A stretch of DNA of 64,000 bases from Lepus europaeus (taxonomy: Eukaryota > Chordata > Mammalia > Lagomorpha > Leporidae), in NCBI RefSeq assembly GCF_033115175.1, contig NC_084837.1, positions 7,454,266 through 7,518,265 on the forward strand, in the 5' to 3' direction. The stretch's first letter is position 1; each line of letters starts with the position of its first letter. Shown piece after piece: positions 49,227 to 60,365 of the stretch. Position numbers and translations under genes: made by a program. The notes under the pieces were generated by a model. The model was not told the DNA's origin. It did not search any database and worked only from the letters and a program-made list of their open reading frames with translations.

Positions 49227-50309
49227 AGAAATAAATCTTTTATAAAACATCATATACAAACAACGTACAACTGATAATTTAAAGGTGAAATATTTAATGC
49301 TTTTCTGTAAAGGATAAATGATGACTGCAAAAAGAAGACACAAACAGCATAGACTGGAAATGACAAAACAAAACGGTTCCTATCTGAAGATGATGCTGAG
49401 GAAGCGTCAAGCACCTAATACAATGATTTAGGAAGGCCTCTGATTTGAAAGTAAATAGACAAAAATACAATGTACTTATGTATACTAGCATCCATTAGAA
49501 ATTAAAATAAAAATCAACATTTACAATTGCATCCAAAACATAAAATATTTAGAAAAACTAAAAAGAGATATACCAGTAATTTACACTTAAAACTATAAAA
49601 TATTGCTGACAGGCTTTAAAAATTATATAAGCGAACACATTGAAATACTACATTCCTAATTTTAAATACTCAGTGTTACTCCTCAAATTGATCTAAATGT
49701 TCAATTCCATCCTTATTAAAATTCCATAAGGCTTTTTTGTAGAAAACAATCTCATTCTTTGATTGGCTGCTTCCAATATTTATGTGGAAGTTCAAGCAAG
49801 GTAGAAAAGTAGTATTTAAAAGAGAAGAATGAAGAAAGAAAATTTATACCACCAGATCTCAAGACTGTGTGATACTGGTGGACAAACAAATATGGCTATA
49901 AAAAGAACAGAAAGGAGAAACTAGAAGTAACTCCACATATTGATGGCCAATTGATTTTGGACAATAGAGAACCAGAGTTTTTTATAAAACATCAAGTTGT
50001 ATCACACACTTGACAGCATTAACTAGGAATGAAGCATAGAAGTACTAGCAAAGGTAAAACCTTAAAAAGAAGGATAAAAAAAAAAAAAAACTCTGCGACT
50101 TTGGAGTAGGCAAAGATTTCTTAGTTTTGACATTTAACACACACACGTCATTAAGAATGAAAGGTATGACTGCTGCAGTGAATTAAAAATGTCTGTGCTT
50201 AAGAAAATTAAACTAAAGGTGCAGAATGATATAAACAGTTGACAATTAATGTATCCAGAATATGCAAAGAACTCAGACAACTCACCATTAAATATGAAAA
50301 GAAACATAA

Positions 50310-51232
50310 TTTTTTTAAATTAAACTTTTATTTAATGAATATAAATTTCCAAAGTACAGCTTATGGGTTACAATAGCTTCCCCCTTCCAAAACTTCCCTC
50401 CCACCCACAAGCCTCCCCTTTCCCGCTCCCTCTCCCCTTCCAATCACATCATGATTCACTTTCAATTCTCTTTATATACAGAAGATCAGTTTAGTATATA
50501 TTAAGTAACGATTTCAACAGTTTGCCCCCATATAGCAACACAAAGTGAAAAAAAATACTGTTGGACTACTAGTTATAGCATTAAATAAGAGTGTACAGCA
50601 CATTAAAGACAGAAAACCATACATATTATTTTTTTAAAAAATTAATTAATTTTCTATGCCATTTCCAATTTAACACCAGGTTTTTTTTTTCATTTCCAAT
50701 TCTCTTTATATACAGAAGATCGATTCAGTATATAATTAGTAAAGATCTCACCAGTTTGCACCCACACAGAAACACAAAGTGTAAAAATACTGTTTCAGTA
50801 CTAGTTATAGCATTACTTCACATTGAACAACAAATTAAGGACAGATCCCACATGGGATGTAAGTACACAGTGACTTCTGTTGCTGACTTTAACAATTTGA
50901 CACTCCTGTTCATGGCGTCAGTAATCTCCCTAGGCTCTAGTCATGAGTTGCCAGGGCTATGGAAGCCTTTAGAGTTCGCTGACTTTGATCTTATTCTGAT
51001 AGGGTCATAGTCAAAGTGGAAGTTCTCTCCTCCCTTCAGAGAAAGGTACCTCCTTCTTTGATGGCCCCGTTCTTTCCACTGGGATCTCACTCACAGAGAT
51101 CTTTCATTTAGGTCTTCTTCTTCTTTTTTTTTTTTTCCATGGTATCTTGGTTTCCATGCCTACAATACTCTCATGGGCTCTTCAGCCAGATCTGAATGCC
51201 TTAAGGGCTGATTCTGAGGCCAGAGTGTTGAA
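50310..51232 (-). mobile_element. Younger L1 3' end, inverted, with a duplicated 3' UTR segment
   Basis: Starts with inverted poly(A)/'ttaaacttttatttaatgaat', the 'gcttatgggttacaatagc' terminus and the C-rich inverse of the G-rich block, and continues into 3' UTR text matching 41130-42000. The words 'cttcaattctctttatatacagaagatc'-type and 'actagttatagcatta' occur twice (50455-50585 and 50690-50815). The TSD AAGAAACATAATTTTT flanks the insertion at about 50300-50315 and 51232-51247, inside the older L1. Confidence 0.85.
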
Positions 51233-52203
51233 GAAACATAATTTTTAAAAGACTGAAAATTTCAGCAGATGCCTCACAAAAGGAAATAGAGAAATGACAG
51301 CAAACACAATAAAATAAACTCAACTTCATTAATCATAAGAGAAATACAAAATAAAATCAATAAGAGTCATCAATATATAATCCATTAGGAGATTCAGAAT
51401 TAAGAAGCCTGCCAACATAGGTCTTGATAAAGATATGCGGGTTTGGCTGAAACTGCTACTCCAATTTGGAAAGTTTAGTTTCTCAAAAATTCAAAATACC
51501 ACATGACTCAGCACTCCATTTGTGAGCATCCTCCTAATGTTTGGAAAGTCTATGTGCACACAAGCATTGATGAAGAATGTCCATCGTAATTTTATTTTTA
51601 AGAGCCCAAAATGGAACCTCCCAAATATTCACGAGCAGGTGAAGTGGATAAACACAATGGACACCTAATAGGAGCATCTACTTATCAATCAAAAAGAATA
51701 AACCACTGAGACACAATATAAATCTGAAGACAGTTATGTTGCATAAAGGAAGTAAACATGGCATGTTTCCATTTACATTAAACTCTACAAAGTATAAATT
51801 AATCTAGATTGACAAAAAACAGACCAATGGGTTCTCCAGGCAGAAGAGCACAGGCACCAAGGAGGAAGAGGAAACTTGTATTGCTTGGGAAATGATTGCC
51901 TTTGTGATCATAGCAAGGCTTTCACAGTGGACATGCTTATCAAAGTGCATTTAGATGTACAGCTTGTATGGGTGGAATTTATTACACATACGTTACATCT
52001 CAAATATTGATAAACTATTCTGCAGCAAGAAAGGGAATATGTATTAATATGCACCAAAATACTATGTTATCTAAAAAGGAAAATGTGTTTTGGTACATGC
52101 CTTAATTAACAGATGAATGGAAAAATTATAAAAGCCAGAAAGAATCCAAATTAAAAATGGAAATTTGGAATATATACGAAGTTAGATTTCAGGAATTGGT
52201 AGT

Positions 52204-52478
52204 GGGCAGGCATTGTGGTGCAGCAGTTTAAGTCCCATGCCTCCCATATTCGAGTGCAGGTTCAAGTTCTAGCACTTCCACTTCTGATCCAGCTTACGGC
52301 TAATGCACACACTGGAAAGCAGCAGGTGGCTCAGCCGCCTGGGTCCCTGTCACCCAGAGCAGGGCTGGGCAGTGAGGGAGGCCTGGGTGGCATTCCAGGC
52401 TCCTGGCTTCAGCCTGGCCCAATCCCAGGTTTGCAGGCATTTAGGGAGTGAACCAAAAGATGGAAGATCTTTCCTTCT

Positions 52479-52519
<41 letters not shown>

Positions 52520-52530
52520 CCACTAGGGCT
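52204..52530 (+). mobile_element. CSINE, older, ending in (CT)n
   Basis: Head 'gggcaggcattgtggtgcagc', 'ggttcaagttctagcac', an expanded mid-body with 'gggctgggcagtgaggg', then (CT)n at about 52485-52517. The A-rich tail is missing. Confidence 0.88.
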
Positions 52531-52559
52531 GTTCAAGGAGAATAACTGTGAATCTCTTA

Positions 52560-53835
52560 ATAATAATGTTAAGATCACAGATCACTATAAAGAATAACAT
52601 AAAACTGTCTCTGCTCTTTTATGTTCTGCGTGATACCCTCCAAATGGATCACAGATTTTAAAATTGAGTGGATGAATTATTTTATAAACAGAAAAGGGGA
52701 AATTTTTTCTAATGATTAGTCAAAGATCAATAAGTAATAAGGGGAAGGATTGTAAATTTGACTGCAGTAAGGAAAATTTATCATAGTAAAAAGTAAAGTA
52801 AAAAGACAAATGTCAAACTTGGGGAAATATTTGCAATTCATACCACTGATGAAAGATTTACAGCCTGGGTATATGTAGAGCTGATGAAAATAGAGACAGA
52901 AAAGACCAAGAACCTGATGGAAATATGGGAAAGGCTGGGAATCGCCAGTTCACAGAAATAGAAAAATGAGTGACCCTTAGACATGTGAAAACATGCCAAA
53001 CCCACTCATACAGAGAGAAATGTAAATTCAAACCACACTGAAATACAATCTCTCATGTGTCAGACTGGTAAAAATCCTCAAGTTTTCCAACACTGTCTGC
53101 CAAGGAGACTTTCAAACAGGCACTTTCATAAAAATTTTTTAAACCACCACACAATCCAGCAATTACACGCCTATGTTTTTACGCAAATGAGTTAAATGTT
53201 TACGTACGTAAGAAAACCTGTACATAAATGTTGATAGCAGCTTTATTTATAATTGCAAAAATTTGGAACCCAGATGTCCTTCAACAGGTGAACAGACAAC
53301 TTGGTCTGTCCACATGATGGAGGATTCATCAACGCTAAAAAACAAATTAGCTCTCATGCCAGGACAAATGTGTAGGAACCTTAAATGCACATCACTAAGT
53401 GAAAGAAACCAGTCTGAAATGGTTACCCACCTTATGGTTCAAGGTATTTGAAATTCCGTTGAAAGACAGTAAAGATATGAGTGGTTGCTGAGGGTTTGGT
53501 ATAGAGGAGGGAGAGATACGTACACAGAGCAAGGGATGTGTGGGAACTGAGACCATGCTATCCACACTATGACAGTAGATACGTGTCAGATACATTTGCT
53601 AAAACCTATGCAGTGCACAGCACACACGGGAGCCCTCGTGGAAACCACAGGATTCAGGTCACAATCATACATCAATATCAGTTCATCAGTTCTAACAAAT
53701 GTCCCGCACTAATGCAAACCATTGGTTATAACAGAAATGGGGTGAGGGGAAAATTTGATTTTTTATGCAATTTTTCTGCAAAGGTTGAAATTTTCTTAAA
53801 AATAAAGGTATATAGTTTTTTTGTTTTAAAAGTAG
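52560..53835 (+). mobile_element. Old L1 3' region (second ancient element)
   Basis: 'gaaatgtaaattcaaaccacactg', 'cacacaatccagcaattacac', 'acccagatgtccttcaacagg', 'agtgaaagaaaccagtctgaa' and 'gagtggttgctgagggtttgg' follow the order of the L1 ORF2 C-terminus and 3' UTR. These regions already occur at 51240-52040, so it is a separate insertion. Confidence 0.75.
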
Positions 53836-53839
53836 ATTA

Positions 53840-55300
53840 GGACAAAGGATGATGAATTCTTTGGAATAAATAAGAGGTGGAGTTGGAATGGGAGACAGAG
53901 TGAGGGAGGAGGGCTGTAGGGCGTTAGAGCCCCAGACAAGGTGAGGCTGTGGCAGTGTCTGAAGGAGCTGATGGAGAACAGGGTGGGAGTTGGACTCCAG
54001 AGCAAAGGGTCTCTTCAGTGTTGAGAGGGAGCAAGATGAACAAGAGGATCCTTATTGGTCACAAGGGAAGACACGTGAGTGTGCCCTGGGAGTGAGTAGA
54101 TCTGTGCCCCTGGAGGGAGGTCCTGCTGCACGGAGTGCTGAGGGCTGCCCAGTGCTCTGTCAGATCGCAGACACCCAGAGCTGGGCAGCAGGGTGTGCAG
54201 CTGTGTGTGGCCCTCCTCATGTTTTCCTCACACCCACACAAGTATTTGGCCTCTTCCCCCAAGCTTCGGACCATGTGGTTTCACTTTATTTCGCACCAAA
54301 CTCAGGATTGTAACCCCAAACTCTGTTATTAAACCAAAGGAGATAAATTAAACTAAAAATTCTGTAGTAACACAAAAGGGGCAGAAATTTTAGCTCTTGG
54401 CTAGAACACAGGCAGCAGGGAAAATCATTGATTTCATTTACAACGTGGCTGGAGGCACAGGCAGGTACAGAGCAGGTGAGTCAGGAGAACAAACACAGTC
54501 TTTCTTCTGGCTCCACCAAAATGTCTCCCCCCGTCTTCCAGATGCCAGTGCCAGAGGCCCTTTCCCGGTTACAGGAGGGAAGGTGCACATTAGAAGGTGC
54601 CCATGAAATATTAGAAGTTGTTCCATGCTCAACTATACTTCAGCAAAAATCAGCCAAAACACACAAAATTTGGCTTCTTTAGTTCTTTGTGATGTAAGTA
54701 AGTTAGTATTGAAAATACAACCCAGAACGATGTGGCTTGTTCCCTCTGTGTTTCCGCAGCCTTGGGGAAGATGGGAGGTCAGGAAATGACTCCGGAACTG
54801 AGAAGCAATGCAGGCAGGAGGTGGCCAATGGTCACAGCAGGACGGACATAGGCGACCGTGAAAGGCAGAAGAGGCAACACAGTCAGTGCCCCCCTTGCAC
54901 AGACAGTGCACCCCAGATTCCTCCAGCTTTGGATTAAAGCTATTCAAGAAAACACTGACCTTACTGAACATGGACAGACATTTTGCTTATCATTGCTCCC
55001 TAAATAATACAATTACAACTATTTACACAGCGTTTACATGGCATTGGGCATTATAAGAAATCCAGAGATGACTTAAAGCATACAGAGTCTGTGTGTAGAC
55101 TGCACGGGAATAGGATGCCATTTGGTAAGGCACTTGAGAATCTGTGTAGTCTGGTGTCTGGAGGAGAAGAGAGCAGGGGTTCCGCCACCAGTCAGCGGAG
55201 AATGTAGAAGGCTGTAGTTGATGCCAGGTGAAACTGCAGGGTTCAAGAAAGTTAGCAAAGAGTTTCCATTTTCCTTGGAATTCTGTGGAAAAATCTAAGA
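53840..55300. other. Unique intergenic DNA of mixed composition
   Basis: Less AT-rich than the L1 block. I see no repeat family. The 107- and 112-codon frames at 53990-54313 (+) and 54633-54971 (-) overlap frames on the other strand and show no domain, so I do not call a gene. Confidence 0.5.
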
Positions 55301-55314
55301 TAACGAAGAGGTAA

Positions 55315-55638
55315 CAGGGCCAGCACTGTGGTGCAGTAGGTTAATCCCCCGCCTGTGGCACTGGCATCCCATATGGGCACCGGTTCAAGTCCCAGCTGTT
55401 CTTCTTCTGATCCAGCTCTCTGCTATGGCCTGGGAAACCAGTGGGAATACTTGGGTCCCTGCACCTACAGGTGAGACCCGGAAGAAGCTCCTGGCTCCTG
55501 GCTCCTGGCTTCGGATCTGCTCACTCCGGCCCTTGGGGCCATTTGGGAAGTGAACCAGCGGATGGAAGAACTTTCTCTCTGTCTCTCCCTCTCACTGTCT
55601 GTAACTGTACCTCTCAAATAAATAAATAAAATGAAGAA
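55315..55638 (+). mobile_element. CSINE
   Basis: Head 'agggccagcactgtggtgcag', B-box 'ggttcaagtccc', a body with a repeated 'ctggctcctggctcctgg' and tail 'caaataaataaataaaatg'. The TSD GAAGAGGTAA lies at 55305-55314 and 55639-55648. Confidence 0.94.
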
Positions 55639-55734
55639 GAAGAGGTAAAAAATGGAAGAAGGCAATGAAGGAAAGAAAAAAAGAAGAGGAAGAGGCAGAC
55701 TTGATTTTCTGTTCTATAACAGAGGCTATTAGAT

Positions 55735-55878
55735 CCCCAATTTTATTTTGTCCTCACATTTCCAAAAGACCAGTGTTTATCATGTCCACTTTTCAGAGCA
55801 GAAAATAGAGCTTCATAGACATCAGTAGCTCGCCTGTGTCCTCGGGGTCAGGGAGGAGCAGAGCTGGCTTCTCCCTCT
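55735..55878 (-). mobile_element. MIR SINE fragment
   Basis: 'tccacttttcagagcagaaaatagagcttcatag' (in two parts), 'cagtagctcgcctgtgtcctcgg' and 'ggagcagagctggcttctcc' follow the inverted MIR order. Confidence 0.5.
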
Positions 55879-55879
55879 A

Positions 55880-57090
55880 GTCCTCTCTGCCACATCTCTG
55901 CTCCTGGGTTTGCTCCTCCTGGGATGGTTTCAGGGCACAAACACCAAAGGCTGTCCTTTTCCTGAACCACACGAACTCCAGAGTCTTCACTGGGCTGGCA
56001 TTTTGCTCTGATTCCTGCCAAAGGTGTTTTGAGGGTGAGTCCCAGCCTGGAACAGAAGAGACCAGCTCTGTTTCAGTACAGAATTTGCAGCCCTGAGTTG
56101 ACATGAACACAGGACAGGAGCTCCACCCTCTCTTACACATGAACATCTTCTCTTGAGAATGTGTCTAGCAGGCTTGCAAGCATCTGCTAACATAAAGACA
56201 CCCCTCTTCAGACCACCATTCTTTGATGATCGAGTTTGTAGAGGAACAAACGTAAAAGTGTGGTAGAGATCACGTGTGCTTTATGGAACCCAGAACTCTG
56301 GTCCGGATCACCTGTTCAGCCCCAACCTGCTGAAAGATGGTCCACACTGCATGTGCTACAGGTCCTGCCTCCAGCATGGCGCTCCTGAGGATCAGGTCTC
56401 CAAAACTGTGAAGACGGATCTCCCTAACACGTATTAACCCGCCTCCTTACACCCCTGCACCACTTTGTTGTTCTTGTATATCCCCAAATCCAGGGCGAGG
56501 TAAGTCAAGCATGCGGGAGACCCAGAGGACTGGATTCAGGTTCAGGCTCTGCCCCCACTCTCTAAGGAAGTGGTCTTGGGTGCAGTTGCTTCGTGGAGGG
56601 CCAATTCGTGGAGGGCTGTGGATATAGGGGCAAATCGCCTAACTAGCACTGAACAGAAAAAAGCGATTGCCGATCTGATCTGAATCGGGTCTGGAGGAAT
56701 GCAAACCCTGAAATGACACTGGCAGGTGCGGGAGACACCACTAATTACTCTGGAGGCCAATGAGTTTGCACAGCTTCACCCAGAGGAATGCGGGGGGGAT
56801 CCGGATCCCCTCTCCTCACTCCCATGGGCCTGGCTATACCCGGTGTCTCCCTTCCTTCTGCAAGCAGCTTCGGGGAGGAAAAAAGGCTGTCAGTGTGAAG
56901 CAGAATGTCCAAACGCACTCGGCTGTGTCATAACCTCCCTCTGATGTACATTCAAATTATACAGCGCGCGTTCCTGGAGAAGACCAGAGGCGTCGGGGAG
57001 ACCCGGAGTAATTAGCAGCTAATGTAATCCGGGCATGCACCCAGTAACTCCGGTTGTCAGCATTTATGCCCACTCAGAGGGCAGCCCCTC
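55880..57090. other. Unique DNA upstream of the CpG island
   Basis: No repeats are recognised. CpG frequency and GC rise progressively from about 56550. It contains a perfect 16-bp palindrome, GGGGATCCGGATCCCC, at 56795-56810 and a TAATTAGCAGCTAAT-like inverted pair near 57009-57024. Confidence 0.5.
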
Positions 57091-57094
57091 TGTG

Positions 57095-57735
57095 CGCACA
57101 GCAAAGGATAATTACTACAGGAAGCGAACGCAGCCCGCCTTGTTTACCGCAGCGAATGCGAAGGCACCACGCAGCCCCGCAGCGCGCCGGTCCTTCGGAG
57201 AGGCCGCGAGTGCGGCCTGAGCGCGGCCACCCCGCCCGGCCCTGGCCCGGGGCGCGCGCGGCGGCGGAGTCGCGGGCGCGTGTTTACAGAAGCCTCCCCT
57301 CGCCTCTTCCTTAAATACAAACAAAAGGGACGTCCCGGCGCGCCGACGGGCTTCACCTGCAGCAGACGGAGATTATGCCTGATGACAGACTCGAAGCCGC
57401 TTTGCAACCCCCAGGGCGCGGAGCGCGCGCCTGTGCGGGCCCGGGGCTCCCTGCGTCCCCCGCAACATCACAGATGATGGGGAGTGGAGAGCCGCCTGGC
57501 TGCTGGAAAGGCGGCCGAGCGCGCATCGCAAACTCCGCTGCAGCGGCAGCACCTGGCGGCGGCGGCCAACGGGGTTGCGGGAGGGTGCGCGGGGCGTCGC
57601 CGAGCCGTGCGCGCGGGGCGCGGGTTACCCGGCCCAGGCGCCCGCGCGTCCCGAGGAGGTGGGGGGCCCTCGCCCTGCAGGGTGGGACCTGGGTCCTGTT
57701 GTAGCACTTGTCCAGGGACGTCTGCTTTTTAAAAG
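57095..57735. promoter_or_regulatory. CpG island, candidate promoter of an unidentified transcript
   Basis: About 640 bases, mostly GC, with dozens of CpG dinucleotides ('ggggcgcgcgcggcggcgg', 'ggcggcggcggccaacggg', 'cgtgcgcgcggggcgcggg'), in sharp contrast to the AT-rich remainder of the window. GC boxes are frequent. A weak TATA-like 'cttaaatac' lies at about 57310, and an E-box 'cacctg' just before the 'gcagacggag' segment at 57360. Open frames on both strands are long only because stop codons are rare in GC-rich DNA. I recognise no protein, so strand and gene are unknown. CpG islands usually mark promoters of housekeeping or developmental genes, so a first exon or a non-coding RNA start is likely here. 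Confidence 0.6.
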
Positions 57736-57904
57736 GGGAGAGATGAGGGCCAGGCCTGGGTCGGATTTTAGTGGACAGGGAATGTCAAAGGGATGGAGGG
57801 GTTGGGGGAGTGGGGATGACAAGAAGAAAATAAAAAGAATCAAGAAAACCAGAAAGGGACAGAGAGAATTTTGTATGCAGGGAGGTTTTTTGTTTGTTTT
57901 GCCT

Positions 57905-57905
57905 T

Positions 57906-57959
<54 letters not shown>

Positions 57960-57961
57960 TG
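57905..57961. repeat. (CT)n(GT)n compound microsatellite
   Basis: A CT run passes directly into a GT run just downstream of the CpG island, with no SINE body attached. Confidence 0.95.
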
Positions 57962-57964
57962 AAC

Positions 57965-58515
57965 GTCAGTCCAATTTTCTGTAAGACACGGTACCTTCTA
58001 TAAATGCCCCCATTGGTATAATTTTTCCAACTGGTTATGCAAAGAGACAATCTTTCTCAGAAATTATATTCTAAGGGAACAGTGGCCCTCGATTGCCCTA
58101 CTATTCCATTCTTCCAAACCCAACTACAATGTTCATTCGCCCCTGTTTATTCAGGTAGCTTACTGAGAAATTAGTATTCATCCAAAAGTCTGTGTTTACA
58201 GAGGTAGTATCTGATTTAGAAGGAAAAGAAATGAAGTGACTATTTCAGCTGGTCCTTAATGAGGACCTGCTCGTGGCCTGTGATAGATACACTGTGAAAA
58301 ACTAGCAAGCATCAAAAACAATTTTAAATGTAGATTAAATTTTGGCATGAAGAATAAATTATGCAATGTATTTTGGCTTCCTAATGTTTTGGAAAAACTT
58401 ACAAATTCTTGTGTGTGCTTAGTTTTGGGTTTGAGTCTGAAGGATCCTAGCTCGACCTAAAATCATCTCAGTGGCAGTGACAGTCGGTGTGGGCAAAGAG
58501 GAGGGATTTAGGAGT
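57965..58515. other. Unique DNA, nothing recognised
   Basis: Composition returns to AT-rich after the CpG island. No exon with convincing splice signals is visible. Confidence 0.5.
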
Positions 58516-58519
58516 GAGG

Positions 58520-58720
58520 CTGGCGAAGTCCTCAGTACAAGCTGTGCAGCCCTCAGCACCTGACAGCCTCTCTGAGATCTAATGCAACTTAAGGATGTTC
58601 ATCTCATGAGGACAGAGAGTAGAGATGATGTGTAAAGGACTGAGCCCAGCCCCTAAGCGCAGTCAGCATCCAGTAGTTGCATTTATAATGAGTGTAAATA
58701 ACATCAATATGTAGCAGGAA
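58520..58720 (+). mobile_element. MIR SINE fragment
   Basis: 'cagcctctctgagatctaatgc', 'gatgatgtgtaaaggactgag' and 'agtcagcatccagtagttgc' appear in forward MIR order. Confidence 0.5.
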
Positions 58721-58724
58721 AGCT

Positions 58725-59405
58725 GTGGATATCTTCTGTTTTTCAGTAGACATATTCAAAAAAATACCCCCAAAAGGACTAACTGCATTTGTATATTCTT
58801 TTAAATTTCAAGCAACAGATATAAATGATGGACAGTATCTCTCACTTGCCTCCAGATAATGCAAATTCTATAAGCAGACGAGAGACTTACCCCAAAGTGG
58901 ATCTATATCGAGTGCTATCCCCAGGGCTATAATGTATAAGTAACTCGATGCATCTGTTACTGTTGTAATTGGGAACCGGGAAAGCCGAGTTGTGTAGAGA
59001 GAGCCCAGGCTCTCTGCAGTGTCAATGAGATAGGATCAAGATGACATTTCCAGCATAATGTTAGCCAATTAGATGTTGGAAATATGTATGCCCTGCTCCA
59101 TACCACCTGTCATGTGCCTGGGTTCCTAATGGGGACAAGGGGGAGATCACCAAAAAGGAAAGCAGACATCAGGGCAAATGTGACTTCCACGGCCAGACTG
59201 GCTGCAAACATCAGCGCTCTGGAGGAAGTTCCCACAGCGGTGCTGAGCAGTTTTGCAGGGTTGCGATGGCTGCCCATGCCTGCATCAGGGTCTTCTATTT
59301 TAAAGAAAATTTTACAGATGCCCTGCTGACAGCTTAATGAAAGAATGCCACAAATAATTTCAGAGGCAGCAAGGGGTGCTAACTAGCCCCTTCCTGTGTT
59401 GCCAC
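58725..59405. promoter_or_regulatory. Unique, conserved-looking block
   Basis: Repeat-free and of intermediate GC. Short words such as 'aacataatgttagccaattag' and 'ctgcaaacatcagcgctctgg' have a conserved-element texture. No coding frame above 81 codons. Inferred only. Confidence 0.25.

Positions 59406-59437
<32 letters not shown>
59406..59437. repeat. Poly(A) tract without an attached SINE/L1 body
   Basis: Thirty-one or so A residues are followed by AAAG-rich sequence. The upstream 300 bases match no retroelement I know. Confidence 0.9.
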
Positions 59438-59439
<2 letters not shown>

Positions 59440-59469
59440 ATAAAGAAAAAGAAAGAAAAGAAGTCTATG

Positions 59470-60365
59470 CTCTCCCAATGAGGTTTTTCAAAAATGAATT
59501 ATGCCATTAAGTGCCAAGAAGAAAATTAGCTATGAGCTTTTAAATTTAAAATGATCCCCTTTTTAATTGTAAAACAGTGGCACTTAACTGCTATTGATCC
59601 TGCTGAGACACATTCGGGAACAGGGTCACCATAACTGTTAATATTCACTGCTTAGTGAAAGAGCATCAAAGGACATTTTAATGTCACAGACTTTCTCAGG
59701 GAGCTTTTAAAGAAGGCTTGAATCAGCCAGCCTATGAATGGAAAGGACATGAAGTAGACAAATGTAGAAACAAATGTGATAGCAATTTTCTGCTAATCAA
59801 ATCATAACTCAAGATTGATTTTTTGGCAAAAGTTTATGTCATATAGATTTCCAAGGCTGGTCGACATTTAAAAGTCAGAGTATATATTTTCTATAGACTG
59901 GGACTTTTGAGACGATTGTCCAATAGGGAATTTTTGTTTATTTTGGAGCACGCAAGTGTGAGAGAGCTTCCCTTCTGGGGAAGACCATCGCGCTGTTGCC
60001 TCCTGCAGAAGCAAGGATGTGAAATGTCAGCGGCATTTGATGCAGAATGCATCGTCTGTCCTACATTTTTGAAACTTTCATTGGATGAGACTATAAACCA
60101 AGGGGAGTGTTCAGTTTTTTTAAAGGTAGGAATTACATTTTTAGCACATACCCAGAGGAAACTTTCTCCTTTTGCCAGGACTTGAAAATACTGAATTTGT
60201 GGCATCATCAACTTCTAGTGAGCTGAACTTCACTATGGAAGACCAGGATAGGAAAGCTGAAGAAAAGTATTCGCTGTCTCAACCCAGAGCCCTCTGTCAG
60301 AGCCAAGAGAAATATGAAAAGGCAAATGTACATTTTGCTGGGCTTAAAAGAAAAACTGTGTAAAT
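59470..60365. promoter_or_regulatory. Unique block rich in homeodomain-type words
   Basis: 'gaattatgccattaag', 'gaaaattagctatgag', 'tttttaattgtaaaac' and 'taactgttaatattcac' cluster within 200 bases in repeat-free DNA. The later part (59920-60365) has balanced composition and open frames on both strands of about 100 codons, but no domain. It may be a regulatory block or an unrecognised exon; I favour the former at low confidence. Confidence 0.3.

Larger units (their letters stand above)
47590..52040 (+). mobile_element. Old L1 ORF2/3' UTR mosaic hosting later insertions
   Basis: L1 text appears in element order. It starts with ORF2 reverse-transcriptase-region words ('cctgaaatggacagattcct' at 47720; 'gcaatagacataggaaaagt' at 48495), then 'catttacaattgcatccaaa' at 49520 and 'gaactcagacaactcacc' at 50270. 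The C-terminal ORF2 and 3' UTR follow beyond 51240 ('tgcctcacaaaaggaaatag', 'cacatgactcagcactcc', 'acagaccaatgggttc'). It is interrupted by CSINEs (48603-48888, 48889-49226) and by an inverted L1 (50310-51235). No reading frame survives. A stretch at 48080-48430 cannot be placed within L1. Confidence 0.7.

Noticed and set aside
57054-57732. Several 60-110-codon frames in the CpG island
   Set aside because: GC-rich DNA lacks stop codons. The frames overlap on both strands and resemble no protein family. They could hide a 5' UTR or first exon, but the coding claim is unsupported.
60172-60363. Possible exon with an acceptor-like 'ctccttttgccag' just upstream
   Set aside because: Only 63 codons, no recognisable domain, and no matching donor or neighbouring exon. 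Such acceptor-like strings occur by chance.
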